Below are positions 1-8,192 of a DNA stretch of 64,000 bases, in pieces. Both the position numbers and the translations under genes were made by a program. Each line of letters starts with the position of its first letter. Position 1 is the stretch's first letter. The notes under the pieces were generated by a model. That model saw only the letters and a program-made list of their open reading frames with translations. It did no database searches and was not told the origin of the DNA. The DNA comes from Hyphomonadaceae bacterium (GTDB lineage Bacteria; Pseudomonadota; Alphaproteobacteria; Caulobacterales; Hyphomonadaceae), in the NCBI GenBank assembly GCA_024742355.1, contig JANSYM010000007.1, positions 62,001 through 126,000 on the forward strand, in the 5' to 3' direction.

Positions 1-521
1 ACTTCGTAGCGGCCATAGCCATATTTCTCGCGCGTCTTCATCTCGGCCATGCTGGGTCGTGTACCGTTTTTGCCGGCCTGGACCCGCAAAATCAGCCGAT
101 CGTGCTGCTGGATAATGTTCTCGATCAACCATGGGCCACCATAATAGGCCTTTGGTTCATCATTCTTCTGAGTGGATACCCGCCAATCATTATAGTCCAG
201 CGGCTGCCGCAGATCCGCGAAAAACGACCCTTGCCGGATTGGACGGGGTTGCGGCACAGGCGCAGGGCGTACCGGGCGGCTGTCTGTGGAGTCAGTTTCG
301 TCGACATCGCGATCTGGCGAATCCCGCGGAATCTCAACAATGGCAGGCACGTCAGACGTGTCTGGCACGATCGCGATGGTTGAAACTATGGGCTCGGGAG
401 ACACCCCCGCAACCCGGCTGAGCGACAGCAAAAACGCAAATACCCAAGCAAACGGCACTAAAACATAGCGACCATTTGTTTGCTCGGAACGCGCAAAATT
501 TATCAGACTCGTTAACAGCAT
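1..521 (-). CDS. GH16-family glycoside hydrolase, N-terminal part (partial)
   Basis: The gene runs off the left edge; only about 173 N-terminal codons are visible, with an ATG at 519-521. Residues 18-40 form a hydrophobic segment (VLVPFAWVFAFLLSL), a signal peptide or anchor. A Pro/Asp/Thr-rich linker follows to about residue 100. The GH16-like fold then begins: YNDWRVS, PWLIENII, and near the cut SMAEMKTREKYGYGRYE. That last string matches the conserved strand of laminarinase/ExoK-type enzymes, just before their catalytic domain core. The family hydrolyses beta-1,3 or beta-1,4 glucans or galactans outside the cytoplasm. The catalytic ExDxE motif lies outside the window, so activity and substrate cannot be judged. 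No strong ribosome binding site precedes the ATG, so the start is tentative. Confidence 0.72.
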   Translation of the reverse strand, partial: MLLTSLINFARSEQTNGRYVLVPFAWVFAFLLSLSRVAGVSPEPIVSTIAIVPDTSDVPAIVEIPRDSPDRDVDETDSTDSRPVRPAPVPQPRPIRQGSFFADLRQPLDYNDWRVSTQKNDEPKAYYGGPWLIENIIQQHDRLILRVQAGKNGTRPSMAEMKTREKYGYGRYE

Positions 522-593
522 TCGGGTTCAAGTTCGGCTAGCCCCCGAATTTACAGCAATTTCCGGACCAATCATTGTTAACGATCGGCTACG

Positions 594-627
594 AAAAAAA
601 CCCGCGTCCGAAGACGCGGGTTTTCTT
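594..627 (-). terminator. Rho-independent terminator after hppA (bidirectional)
   Basis: An 8-bp GC-rich stem (CCCGCGTC / GACGCGGG) with a CGAA tetraloop is flanked by A7 on the left and a T-rich run on the right. Read on the minus strand it lies 20 bases after the hppA stop and ends in a T run, so it should end hppA transcription. It could also work on the plus strand. Confidence 0.85.
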
Positions 628-647
628 ATTTCGCGTTTGGGTTGTGC

Positions 648-2798
648 TTAGTGACCACCCGCCAGCACGGCGAGCATCAAAAGCGCCACAATATTGGTGA
701 TTTTGATCATTGGGTTCACCGCTGGACCAGCCGTGTCCTTGTACGGATCGCCAACTGTATCGCCGGTGACGGCAGCCTTGTGGGCTTCAGAGCCCTTGCC
801 GCCATGATTGCCGTCTTCGATATATTTCTTGGCATTGTCCCATGCCCCGCCGCCTGAGGTCATCGAGATGGCCACAAACAGGCCGGTCACGATCACACCG
901 AGCAGCATCGCGCCAACCGCAGCAAGCGCGGCTGGAACGCCGGCAATCCACCAGATCAGCAGGAACAGGACGACCGGAGACAGTACCGGCAGCAATGACG
1001 GAACAATCATTTCCTTGATCGCCGCAGAGGTCAGAATGTCGACCGCTTTGCCGTAATTCGGCTTCGAGGTCCCGGCCATGATGCCCGGATCATTCTTGAA
1101 CTGGCTGCGCACTTCTTCCACAACCGCCTGCGCGGCGCGGCCAACAGCCATCATCGACATACCACCGAACAGGAATGGCAGCAGGCCACCGAAGAGCAGT
1201 CCAACCACGACGTACGGGTTGGCGATGGAGAAGTCGACTGTGACGCCGTGCAGGATGGACCCTTCTGCGGCATGCGTCGCAAAGTATTTGAGGTCCTCAT
1301 TATAGGCCGCGAACAGCACCAGAGCACCGAGACCGGCAGAACCGATCGCATAGCCCTTGGTCACCGCTTTCGTGGTGTTGCCGACCGCGTCCAGTGCGTC
1401 GGTTGTGTCGCGCACAGAACTTGGCAGCTCCGCCATTTCAGCAATACCGCCAGCATTGTCAGTCACAGGACCAAAGGCGTCGAGCGCGACGATCATACCC
1501 GCGAGCGCCAGCATGGTCGTGGTCGCGATCGCAATGCCGAACAGGCCTGCCAGGTTAAAGGTCAGGATAATCCCGGCCATGATGGTGATCGCTGGCAGCG
1601 CCGTTGATTCAAGCGAGACAGCCAGGCCCTGGATCACGTTGGTACCGTGCCCGGAGGTCGAGGCTTCCGCCACAGACTTCACCGGACGATAGTCGACGCC
1701 GGTATAGTATTCTGTGATGACAACGATCAGCGCCGTCACAACGAGGCCGGCAACGCCGCAGAGGAACAGATCCATGCCTGTTACTGCGCCCGTCAGCCCG
1801 AGTGCGGCCGCAGCCCCATCAAGCGCACCGAAGCCGTTTGGCAGGGCATAGTTCACGGCAATGGCGAGCCCCCCCACGGTCAGGATGCCCGTCACGATGA
1901 GGCCCTTGTACAGCGCGCCCATAATGTTCGTGGAGCCTTTACCGAGCTTGACGAAGAAGGTGCCGATGACCGAAGCGAAGATACACACCGCACAGATGGC
2001 CAGCGGGAAGAGCAGGATCGCGCCGAGATAGCTGGTGCCACCGAAATAGATCGCGCTCAGCACCATCGTCGCCACAATCGTCACCGCATAGGTTTCGAAG
2101 AGGTCAGCCGCCATGCCGGCGCAGTCACCGACATTATCGCCGACATTGTCAGCAATGGTCGCAGCGTTACGTGGGTCATCTTCCGGGATACCGGCTTCGA
2201 CCTTGCCGACCATGTCACCGCCGACATCCGCACCCTTGGTGAAGATACCGCCGCCGAGACGGGCGAAGATTGAAATCAGGGAGGCCCCGAAGCCAAGCGC
2301 AACCAGGCCATCAACAACCTTGCGGCTGCTTTCTTCATAGCCGACGACGCCGACAAGCAGGCCGTAATAGGCAACCACACCGAGCAGCGCCAGGCCAACC
2401 ACCAGGAGGCCGGTCACGGCGCCTGATTTAAACGCCATGGACAGACCGTCCTGCAGCGAGTTGCTGGCCGCCTGTGTGGTGCGAACATTGGCCTGTACGG
2501 ACACTTTCATGCCGATAAAGCCAGCCGCGCCAGACAGCACAGCGCCGATCACGAAGCCGAGTGGAACTTCCCAGTTCCGGAACAAGATGGCGAGAACGAT
2601 CACAACGCCGACGCCGACCATGGCGATCGTGCGATACTGGCGGCTCAGATAGGCGTTTGCGCCTTCCTGAATCGCTGATGCGATCTCTTTCATGCGGTCA
2701 TTACCCGCATCCGCTTTCATAATCGATTGGCTCTGCAGCCAACCAAACCCAATCGCGAGCACCGCCGCGACTAAGGCTATCCAAAACCAGAGGGTCAT
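648..2798 (-). CDS. hppA: Membrane-bound proton-pumping pyrophosphatase
   Basis: This is a 716-residue polytopic membrane protein (about 16 transmembrane helices) that couples pyrophosphate hydrolysis to cation pumping across the inner membrane. The catalytic [11 protein letters not shown] motif begins at Asp191, followed by [20 protein letters not shown]. The diagnostic GNTTKA motif carries Lys477; in this family Lys at that site marks the potassium-independent proton-pumping class, while Ala marks the potassium-dependent class. Length is typical for bacterial enzymes. A strong ribosome binding site (GGGAGGAAGGG) lies just before the ATG. It follows thiL with a 137-bp gap and ends at a clear terminator, so it may be its own transcription unit. 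Confidence 0.97.
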   Translation of the reverse strand: MTLWFWIALVAAVLAIGFGWLQSQSIMKADAGNDRMKEIASAIQEGANAYLSRQYRTIAMVGVGVVIVLAILFRNWEVPLGFVIGAVLSGAAGFIGMKVSVQANVRTTQAASNSLQDGLSMAFKSGAVTGLLVVGLALLGVVAYYGLLVGVVGYEESSRKVVDGLVALGFGASLISIFARLGGGIFTKGADVGGDMVGKVEAGIPEDDPRNAATIADNVGDNVGDCAGMAADLFETYAVTIVATMVLSAIYFGGTSYLGAILLFPLAICAVCIFASVIGTFFVKLGKGSTNIMGALYKGLIVTGILTVGGLAIAVNYALPNGFGALDGAAAALGLTGAVTGMDLFLCGVAGLVVTALIVVITEYYTGVDYRPVKSVAEASTSGHGTNVIQGLAVSLESTALPAITIMAGIILTFNLAGLFGIAIATTTMLALAGMIVALDAFGPVTDNAGGIAEMAELPSSVRDTTDALDAVGNTTKAVTKGYAIGSAGLGALVLFAAYNEDLKYFATHAAEGSILHGVTVDFSIANPYVVVGLLFGGLLPFLFGGMSMMAVGRAAQAVVEEVRSQFKNDPGIMAGTSKPNYGKAVDILTSAAIKEMIVPSLLPVLSPVVLFLLIWWIAGVPAALAAVGAMLLGVIVTGLFVAISMTSGGGAWDNAKKYIEDGNHGGKGSEAHKAAVTGDTVGDPYKDTAGPAVNPMIKITNIVALLMLAVLAGGH

Positions 2799-2935
2799 TT
2801 AGCCCTTCCTCCCTAATTCAATGGCGAGCCTCTCACAGCCTCGCTCTACGTGTTTGTGGGACCATGACTGCAACAGCCACAGCGCATTCGCAAGGATTAT
2901 CGCGCTGGGCGCGAGTCGGAACTCTACAATTCGGG

Positions 2936-3832
2936 CTAATGCTCAAACCCAAGAGTTGATGGAGGGTTAACGCGCTGCCCATCGTAGCGCAGGTCAAGGC
3001 CAGGCGATTCGGTCAGAGTCCCGACCCGCGTGAAGCCCGGAATCACCTTGTTTTGCTGGGCACTCAGCAGGATTCTGTAATCATCTCCGGCCGTACATTG
3101 CGCTAGGATTTCAGCCAACTCGGTGGTCGGTGAGGCCAGCGGCACGCGCTCCAGGTCGATCGCAGCGCCGCAGCCCGAGGCCGTCGCCAAACGCAGTGCA
3201 TCGATCAACAGTCCATCCGACACATCCATGCTCGCGGATGCCAGGTCAGCCACGGTGTGCGCCGCCGTCGCCGGACTGATGCGCGGCACCTGATAGTGCT
3301 CCAGGGCGTGCGGATCACCGCCCTCGCGTGCGGCCTTCAAGCCGATCCCGCCCCAGCCAATTTCTCCATTGATATAAAGCGTGTCGCCCACGCGCCCGCC
3401 GGTTCGCCGCACAGGCGCCTTGCCAAGACAACGCCCGGTCAGGGTCAGTGTGAGCGTGAGTGGGCCATCATGGTGCACCAGATCCCCGCCGATCAGCGAT
3501 ACGCCGAACGTGTCCAGATCCATCTGGACCCCCGACATGAACTGCGCGAAAGCCTGCTCCGTCCTGTTGCCGGGCCAGGCGATGGACAACAGCGCCTCCA
3601 GCGGCTCAGCGGCCTTGGCATGGATGTCCGAGACGTTCACCCGCACCAGTTTCTGGCCAACACTGGACATCGGATCGGTGGGCAGGAAATGCACGCCTTC
3701 AACCAGCGTGTCCATGGTTGCAATTGTCGGCCCCAGCGCCGTCAGCAAGGCGACATCGTCGCGCAAGGCGTCAGCGCCTTCCGACGTCACCATCGGGGCG
3801 ATATAGCGTTCGATCCAGGTGTGTTCGTCCAT
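2936..3832 (-). CDS. thiL: Thiamine-monophosphate kinase
   Basis: ThiL phosphorylates thiamine monophosphate to thiamine diphosphate using ATP, the last step of cofactor synthesis. The 298-residue product shows the AIR-synthase-like fold: an acidic metal-binding N-terminal stretch (ADALRDDVALL), the HFLPTDPMSSVGQKLVRVNVSDIHAKAA region split over residues 45-75, GGDLV, and the later DVSDGLLIDA motif near residue 200. It lies 25 bases downstream of nusB on the same strand, the usual alphaproteobacterial pairing, and is probably cotranscribed. The length is slightly short for the family but no motif is missing. Confidence 0.93.
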   Translation of the reverse strand: MDEHTWIERYIAPMVTSEGADALRDDVALLTALGPTIATMDTLVEGVHFLPTDPMSSVGQKLVRVNVSDIHAKAAEPLEALLSIAWPGNRTEQAFAQFMSGVQMDLDTFGVSLIGGDLVHHDGPLTLTLTLTGRCLGKAPVRRTGGRVGDTLYINGEIGWGGIGLKAAREGGDPHALEHYQVPRISPATAAHTVADLASASMDVSDGLLIDALRLATASGCGAAIDLERVPLASPTTELAEILAQCTAGDDYRILLSAQQNKVIPGFTRVGTLTESPGLDLRYDGQRVNPPSTLGFEH

Positions 3833-3857
3833 ACCGGTCTCCGCCGTGGACTAAGGC

Positions 3858-4334
3858 CTAAGCCTCTTCTGGCCGCAAGTCCTTTGAGACATTGTCGAGC
3901 ACGGCATTGACGAAATTCGCTTCGGTCTTGTCGAAGAAATCATGTGCCAGGGAGACATATTCATCCAGCAGGATGCGCCGCGACAGTTCCTGATGCGCGA
4001 CCAGTTCGGCGACGGCCGCCCGCAGGATGGACCGCGTCGTGGAATCCAGGCGAGACAGTTTCCAGCCCTTTGAGAGTCGCGCCAGAATGGCTTTGTCGAC
4101 GGTGGCCTGATGCTCGATCGTGGCATTGACGATGGCTTTGAACAGATCCGGATCGGCTTCCTCAACCGGGTCCTCGTCCGGGCCGAGGCCAAGACGATCA
4201 TCCATCAGGTCACGGATGGCTGACTTACCGCTCTGGCCGGTCTGCTCCATCTGATAAAGCGCCTGCACAGCCGCCAGCCGTGCGCCGGCGCGTCGGGCCC
4301 GAATGACCTCAAATGGAAGTTTCTGTTCGCTCAT
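3858..4334 (-). CDS. nusB: Transcription antitermination factor NusB
   Basis: NusB binds the boxA RNA element with NusE (S10) and supports antitermination of rRNA operons. The 158-residue protein has the all-helical NusB pattern: ARRAGARLAAVQALYQMEQT at the N terminus, LDSTTRSILRAAVAEL in the middle and LLDEYVSLAHDFFDKTEANF followed by VNAVLDNVSKDLR at the C terminus. In related genomes nusB directly follows ribH. Here the pair is separated by a GIY-YIG gene and two hairpin repeats, which gives a gap of about 510 bases. Confidence 0.95.
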   Translation of the reverse strand: MSEQKLPFEVIRARRAGARLAAVQALYQMEQTGQSGKSAIRDLMDDRLGLGPDEDPVEEADPDLFKAIVNATIEHQATVDKAILARLSKGWKLSRLDSTTRSILRAAVAELVAHQELSRRILLDEYVSLAHDFFDKTEANFVNAVLDNVSKDLRPEEA

Positions 4335-4416
4335 CGCGCGTCCTTGCCACCGGTGGCCTCAAAAAGCCATGCCCTTTTGCCGGATTGAACTGCGAATAAT
4401 CAACATCGGGCTCGCT

Positions 4417-4442
4417 ATCCTTCGACTTCGCTCAGGATGAGC
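4417..4442 (+). repeat. REP-like hairpin, left arm flanking the GIY-YIG gene
   Basis: This 26-nt repeat is the exact reverse complement of 4803-4828. Its ends (ATCCT / AGGAT, extended by GCT / AGC) form a stem around the 12-nt loop TCGACTTCGCTC. The stop codon of the GIY-YIG gene (4432-4434) lies inside it, so the repeat encodes the end of that protein. Further copies occur at 58772-58867 and 61160-61278. Confidence 0.9.
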
Positions 4443-4788
4443 GTGGTCGTTTGGTCCCCGTCAATTTGAAGAATTTGCTTTTCGTGGGATCGGCGGGCGC
4501 TGTTTTTGATTTGGCCAGAGACTTGAGGGTTTCCAGGTCACCCCGGATGTAGGCTTCCTTCTTTGCCCGGCTCCATCCTTTCAACCGGCGCTCGGCGGCA
4601 ACCATGTCTTCTGGATCTTCAAAGTCCTCGCTCCAGACCAGTTCGACCGGGCGGCGCCTAAATGTGTAGGCTTTGGGGTCCAATCCTTCATTGTGCGCGT
4701 GCACGCGATTCATCACGTCATCTCCGCGATGACTCCCCACATAGTACGCTCCGTTGGCACAGCGCAGGATGTAGACGAAAAAGTGCAT
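4432..4788 (-). CDS. Single-domain GIY-YIG nuclease (YhbQ/UPF0213-like)
   Basis: The 118-residue protein has the whole GIY-YIG catalytic signature: FVYILRCANGAYYVG at residues 3-17 (the GIY and YIG tyrosines), the catalytic Arg in NRVHAHN and the metal-binding Glu in MVAAERRLKGWSR. It is therefore predicted to be an active DNA nuclease of the small stand-alone type, whose role is unsettled. The C-terminal tail is Lys/Pro-rich (TAPADPTKSKFFKLTGTKRP). I chose the ATG at 4786-4788. A longer frame to 4887 exists, but its extra 33 residues are a translation of the flanking repeat and of the ribH 3' end. Two identical inverted 26-nt hairpins frame the gene, and it interrupts the usual ribH-nusB junction. 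This suggests a later insertion. Confidence 0.9.
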   Translation of the reverse strand: MHFFVYILRCANGAYYVGSHRGDDVMNRVHAHNEGLDPKAYTFRRRPVELVWSEDFEDPEDMVAAERRLKGWSRAKKEAYIRGDLETLKSLAKSKTAPADPTKSKFFKLTGTKRPRSS

Positions 4789-4802
4789 CCAGGCACAATA
4801 CA

Positions 4803-4828
4803 GCTCATCCTGAGCGAAGTCGAAGGAT
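4803..4828 (+). repeat. REP-like hairpin, right arm flanking the GIY-YIG gene
   Basis: This is an exact inverted copy of 4417-4442, 14 bases upstream of the GIY-YIG start codon and 16 bases beyond the ribH stop. The stem is GCT-ATCCT paired with AGGAT-AGC (with small bulges) around the loop GAGCGAAGTCGA. It sits where the leader of the nuclease mRNA would be, so the hairpin could affect its expression. That is inference. Confidence 0.9.
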
Positions 4829-4844
4829 GCAGCGGGGCGGTGGC

Positions 4845-5279
4845 TTACCGAACGAACTTCTTCCGAAGCTTCAGCATTTCCAGGCATGCGATTGCAGCGT
4901 CCTTGCCTTTATTCTTCTGTTTCCGCTCAGCTCGCGCAAGCGCCTGGGCTTCGTTTTCGACCGTGACGATGCCGTATCCAATCGCCAGGCGACGGTCTGT
5001 GGTCAGGAACATAAGGCCCTTGGCACTCTCACCGCAGACATAGTCATAATGCGTGGTCTCGCCGCGAATGACGCAGCCAAGCGCGATATAGCCGTCATAT
5101 TTGGCGCTGTCGGCAGCCATGGCGATGGCGCCTGGGACTTCGAATGCGCCCGGCACCATGATGGTCTCGATCTCACACTCCTCACCAGACGCATCCAGCG
5201 CTTCGCGCGCGCCTTTCTCCAGCTCTTCAGAGATGTGCGCGTAATAGGGGGAATTCACAATCAGAATGCGGTGCGGCAT
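4845..5279 (-). CDS. ribH: 6,7-dimethyl-8-ribityllumazine synthase
   Basis: RibH condenses 5-amino-6-ribitylaminouracil with 3,4-dihydroxy-2-butanone 4-phosphate to lumazine, the penultimate step of riboflavin synthesis. The 144-residue protein shows the family landmarks: ILIVNSPYYAHISEEL, VPGAFEVPGAI (substrate pocket), GYIALGCVIRGETTHYDYV with the catalytic His region, and a conserved C-terminal helix. I used the ATG at 5277-5279 (MPHRILIVNS), since the longer frame runs into ribB. The gene begins 4 bases after the ribB stop, so translational coupling is likely. Confidence 0.95.
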   Translation of the reverse strand: MPHRILIVNSPYYAHISEELEKGAREALDASGEECEIETIMVPGAFEVPGAIAMAADSAKYDGYIALGCVIRGETTHYDYVCGESAKGLMFLTTDRRLAIGYGIVTVENEAQALARAERKQKNKGKDAAIACLEMLKLRKKFVR

Positions 5280-5283
5280 CGGT

Positions 5284-6408
5284 TTAGTCCTTATCAGAGA
5301 GCGGGCGCCAGCCTTCAATGGACAGCCCATAGCCATCCAGGCCCGCAACCCGGGTCGGTTCGGTGTCAGAGAGGTAGATCATCTTGCGAACGCCGAGTTC
5401 GCGCAGAATCTGCGCACCGACGCCATATTCGCGCAGCGGTGCGTGGGTGTCGCTCGGTTCAGATGTTTTCATGCCCAGCCGCTCAGCCAGCGCATTCGGG
5501 CGCATCGTGTTCACAAACACCACCACGCCTGGTTCATCCGCATCCGCAATGATTTTCATCGCCCGCTCGACCAGACCTTCACGAGGCCCCTGCTCGCCGA
5601 GAATATCGGCCAGAACATCTGTGCGGTGGACGCGGACAATCGTCGTACTGTCAGGCTCGATGCCGCCATGAACGATGGCGATGTGCTCGCTATTATCCAG
5701 CGCGTTGCGGAAGATGACGGTCTTGAAGCCATTGCCATAAGCGCTTTCGAGCGGTGCTTCGACACGGCGCTCGAGATAGCGATCATTCTTGCGGCGATAT
5801 TCGATGAGATCGGCAATCGTGCCAATCTTGAGCCCGTGCAGCTGCGCGAAGGAGACGAGCTCTGGCAAGCGCGCCATGCTGCCATCATCATTCATGATCT
5901 CGCAGATCACGCCGGCGGGATAGAGTCCGGCCATGCGTGAAATGTCGACGGCCGCCTCCGTATGCCCGGCGCGCACCAGCGTGCCGCCATCCTTGGCGAT
6001 CAGCGGGAAGACGTGACCGGGGGAGACAATATCGGCGGCGTCGCACAAAGGATCGATCGCGACCTGGACGGTGTGGCTGCGGTCATGGGCAGAAATACCG
6101 GTGGTGACGCCTTCAGCAGCCTCAATCGAAACGGTGAAGGCCGTGCCCATGCTTTCGCGATTTTCCCGCGCCATCATGTCGAGATTGAGCGCACGTCCGC
6201 GTTCGCCGGTCATGGCAAGGCAGATCAGGCCACGACCGAACCTGGCCATGAAATTGATCGCTTCCGGCGTGGCAAAATTCGCCGGGATGATCAGATCGCC
6301 TTCATTCTCGCGATCCTCTGCATCGACAAGAATGTACATCTTGCCATTGCGGGCATCCTCGATGATCTCATCAATGCTGGAAATAGCAGCGGAAAAGTCT
6401 TCAGCCAT
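5284..6408 (-). CDS. ribB: 3,4-dihydroxy-2-butanone-4-phosphate synthase with degenerate GTP cyclohydrolase II-like domain (RibBX type)
   Basis: Residues 1-205 are a complete DHBP synthase: DAEDRENEGDLIIPA (acidic metal-binding loop), GRGLICLAM, DPLCDAADIVSPGHVFPL and GGTLVRAGHTEAAVD. It makes the four-carbon unit of riboflavin from ribulose 5-phosphate. Residues 210-374 follow the RibA (GTP cyclohydrolase II) fold but lack the zinc cysteines. Where RibA has a C-x10-C-x-C cluster, this protein reads VHRTDVLADILGEQGPREGL with no Cys. The second domain is thus predicted to be unable to open GTP, as known for RibBX proteins of other alphaproteobacteria. The ATG at 6406-6408 overlaps the end of ribE by 8 bases. 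Confidence 0.93.
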   Translation of the reverse strand: MAEDFSAAISSIDEIIEDARNGKMYILVDAEDRENEGDLIIPANFATPEAINFMARFGRGLICLAMTGERGRALNLDMMARENRESMGTAFTVSIEAAEGVTTGISAHDRSHTVQVAIDPLCDAADIVSPGHVFPLIAKDGGTLVRAGHTEAAVDISRMAGLYPAGVICEIMNDDGSMARLPELVSFAQLHGLKIGTIADLIEYRRKNDRYLERRVEAPLESAYGNGFKTVIFRNALDNSEHIAIVHGGIEPDSTTIVRVHRTDVLADILGEQGPREGLVERAMKIIADADEPGVVVFVNTMRPNALAERLGMKTSEPSDTHAPLREYGVGAQILRELGVRKMIYLSDTEPTRVAGLDGYGLSIEGWRPLSDKD

Positions 6409-7045
6409 CCTTGGCTCCTTCAGCATCATGCGGGGTCGGCGCATCGACGCCAATCATGCGGGCCACGTAGCGTGCCAGCATATCGATCTCAAGATTAACC
6501 CGCGATCCGGGCTGCAATTCTCTCAGCGTGGTAACGTCCCAGGTGTGCGGGATGATCGCGACCTGGAAGTCGCCGTTCGGCAAGGCGTCCGCCACGGTCA
6601 GCGAGACACCATTGATTGCCGCCGAGCCTTTCTTGGCAAAATAGCGGGCAATGTCCTCAGGTGGCCGGATGGTGATCCGGTAACTCTGGCCTTCGGGCTC
6701 CACCGCGACGACCTCACCAACGCCATCAATATGCCCGAAGACAAAATGACCGCCCAGCTCCTGGCCAAGTTTCAGGCTTTGCTCGAGATTGACGGCGCTG
6801 CCCTCTTCCCAGTCGCCGAGCACAGTCAGTGACAAGGTTTCCGGCACCGCTTCCACGGCGAACCAGCTGCCTTCTCCGCGCGCGCCGAAATCGACGACGG
6901 TCAGGCAGACACCTGCGTGCATGATGGACGCGCCCATCTCGATACTCTCGACGGGATATGCGCAATCGACCTCGAAGCGGCGCAGACCGTTGCGGTCTTC
7001 GGCTTTGCTAATCGTTCCGACATCGGTCACCAGACCTGTAAACAT
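6401..7045 (-). CDS. ribE: Riboflavin synthase, alpha subunit
   Basis: This enzyme dismutates two lumazine molecules to riboflavin and the ribityl-pyrimidine. The 214-residue product begins MFTGLVTDVGTI, as almost all members do, and carries two repeats of the lumazine-binding barrel: IMHAGVCLTV with AVEAVPETLSLT, and AAINGVSLTVADAL with IIPHTWDVTTL. The GGHFVFGHIDGVG string of the first barrel is intact. It lies 18 bases after the reductase-only ribD and overlaps ribB, so it is in the middle of a tight riboflavin operon. No FMN riboswitch is seen upstream. Confidence 0.95.
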   Translation of the reverse strand: MFTGLVTDVGTISKAEDRNGLRRFEVDCAYPVESIEMGASIMHAGVCLTVVDFGARGEGSWFAVEAVPETLSLTVLGDWEEGSAVNLEQSLKLGQELGGHFVFGHIDGVGEVVAVEPEGQSYRITIRPPEDIARYFAKKGSAAINGVSLTVADALPNGDFQVAIIPHTWDVTTLRELQPGSRVNLEIDMLARYVARMIGVDAPTPHDAEGAKDG

Positions 7046-7063
7046 GGAGCCCTCCTGTAGAGC

Positions 7064-7723
7064 TTAGGCCCTAACATAAGTCTCCAGGGTGTCATCCCCA
7101 ATCCGTTCCGTGGCGGCAGTGCGCCAACGCGGCGCATCTGGCATCTCGGAAAGCCCCAAGGCCGCGACGGCAGGCAGGCCATCGCCGCCAATCAGGATCG
7201 GGGCGCGAAACCACTGGATTGTATCGACCAGCCCGGATTTGATGAAACTCGCCGCAAGCTTGCCGCCGCCTTCCAGAAAGACGCGCGAAAGCCCTTCGAC
7301 CGCGCAACGGTCGAGCAGGCGCTGCGGCGAGACTTTGCCATCCTCGCCGGGCACGACCCAGATTTCCGGGCCGTTCTCATCGGCGCCTTCCGGGTACCCG
7401 GTCGCCGGTCCAGCACTCGCCAGAACGACTTTGCCGAGTCCTTGAGATGCGAGCAGCCTGGCATGGGCTGGCGTTCGCAACTGGCTGTCGGCGACAATTC
7501 GGACCGGTTGGCGCGGCGGCGGCGGAACGGTGCGTGCGGTCAGCAAGGGATCGTCGGCCAGCACCGTTCCGACCCCGACAAGCACGGCATCATGGTCCGC
7601 GCGCATACGATGCACGCGGGCGCGGCTGTCGCTATTGGTGATCCACTGGCTGACACCATTGGCGAGCGCAATTCGGCCATCCATGCTGGTGGCAATCTTC
7701 AGCGTGACCTGTGGACGGGACAT
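7064..7723 (-). CDS. ribD: RibD C-terminal domain only: 5-amino-6-(5-phosphoribosylamino)uracil reductase
   Basis: The 219-residue protein matches only the reductase half of RibD: VTLKIATSMDGRIALANGVSQWI at residues 6-28, HRMRADHDAVLVGVGTVLADD (NADPH-site region), LTAR, and VFLEGGGKLAASFIKSGLVD. The usual N-terminal cytidine-deaminase-like domain (HAE and PCxxxGRTPPC zinc motifs, about 145 residues) is absent. The start codon lies 6 bases after the nrdR stop, so there is no room for a lost N-terminal half or a frameshift. The deaminase must be elsewhere in the genome or replaced. The reductase family assignment is firm, while the exact step (free or phosphorylated substrate) is inferred from the operon. 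Confidence 0.88.
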   Translation of the reverse strand: MSRPQVTLKIATSMDGRIALANGVSQWITNSDSRARVHRMRADHDAVLVGVGTVLADDPLLTARTVPPPPRQPVRIVADSQLRTPAHARLLASQGLGKVVLASAGPATGYPEGADENGPEIWVVPGEDGKVSPQRLLDRCAVEGLSRVFLEGGGKLAASFIKSGLVDTIQWFRAPILIGGDGLPAVAALGLSEMPDAPRWRTAATERIGDDTLETYVRA

Positions 7724-7729
7724 AGCGGG

Positions 7730-8188
7730 CTAGTCCTCGTCCAGCTCGGACTGTTTGATGAAGGCCGCGAAATCCGATGGCGCATCGAAATCACGATACA
7801 CGCTCGCATAGCGCACATAGCCGACTGGATCGACGACGCGCAGGCTTTCCATGGCGAGCTCGCCAATGTCCTGAGACGCGACTTCGGTCTCGCCGCTGCT
7901 TTCGAGTTTTCGAGCAATGCCGGAGACAATCTGATCGATCTGCTCGGTCGAGACGGGGCGTTTGCGAAGCGCGATCGCGATCACGCGCGCCAGTTTCTCA
8001 CGCTGGAAGGGCACGCGCTTGCCATCGCGTTTGACGACCATGATTTCGCGCAACTGAACGCGTTCAAAGGTCGTAAAACGCGCGCCGCAATTATCGCAGC
8101 CCCGGCGTCGGCGCACAGCGGTATTGTCTTCTGCAGGTCGGCTGTCCTTGACCGCCGTATTTTCAGATCCGCAGAATGGGCAGCGCAA
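7730..8188 (-). CDS. nrdR: Transcriptional repressor NrdR
   Basis: NrdR senses ATP/dATP through an ATP-cone and represses ribonucleotide reductase genes. The 152-residue product has the N-terminal zinc ribbon with Cys3, Cys6, Cys31 and Cys34, the RRRRGC basic patch that contacts NrdR boxes, and an ATP-cone from about residue 45 ([20 protein letters not shown]). The C-terminal [11 protein letters not shown] string is conserved. It lies 4 bases downstream of glyA and just before ribD, the common alphaproteobacterial order glyA-nrdR-ribD. Confidence 0.96.
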   Translation of the reverse strand: MRCPFCGSENTAVKDSRPAEDNTAVRRRRGCDNCGARFTTFERVQLREIMVVKRDGKRVPFQREKLARVIAIALRKRPVSTEQIDQIVSGIARKLESSGETEVASQDIGELAMESLRVVDPVGYVRYASVYRDFDAPSDFAAFIKQSELDED

Positions 8189-8192
8189 ACGA

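Noticed and set aside
4789-4887. N-terminal extension of the GIY-YIG protein
   Set aside because: It translates the flanking hairpin repeat (FDFAQDE) and the antisense end of ribH. The family starts at the ATG at 4788.
7064-7730. Frameshift or truncation hiding the deaminase half of ribD
   Set aside because: The nrdR gene is intact and ends 6 bases before the reductase start, so no deaminase remnant fits upstream.
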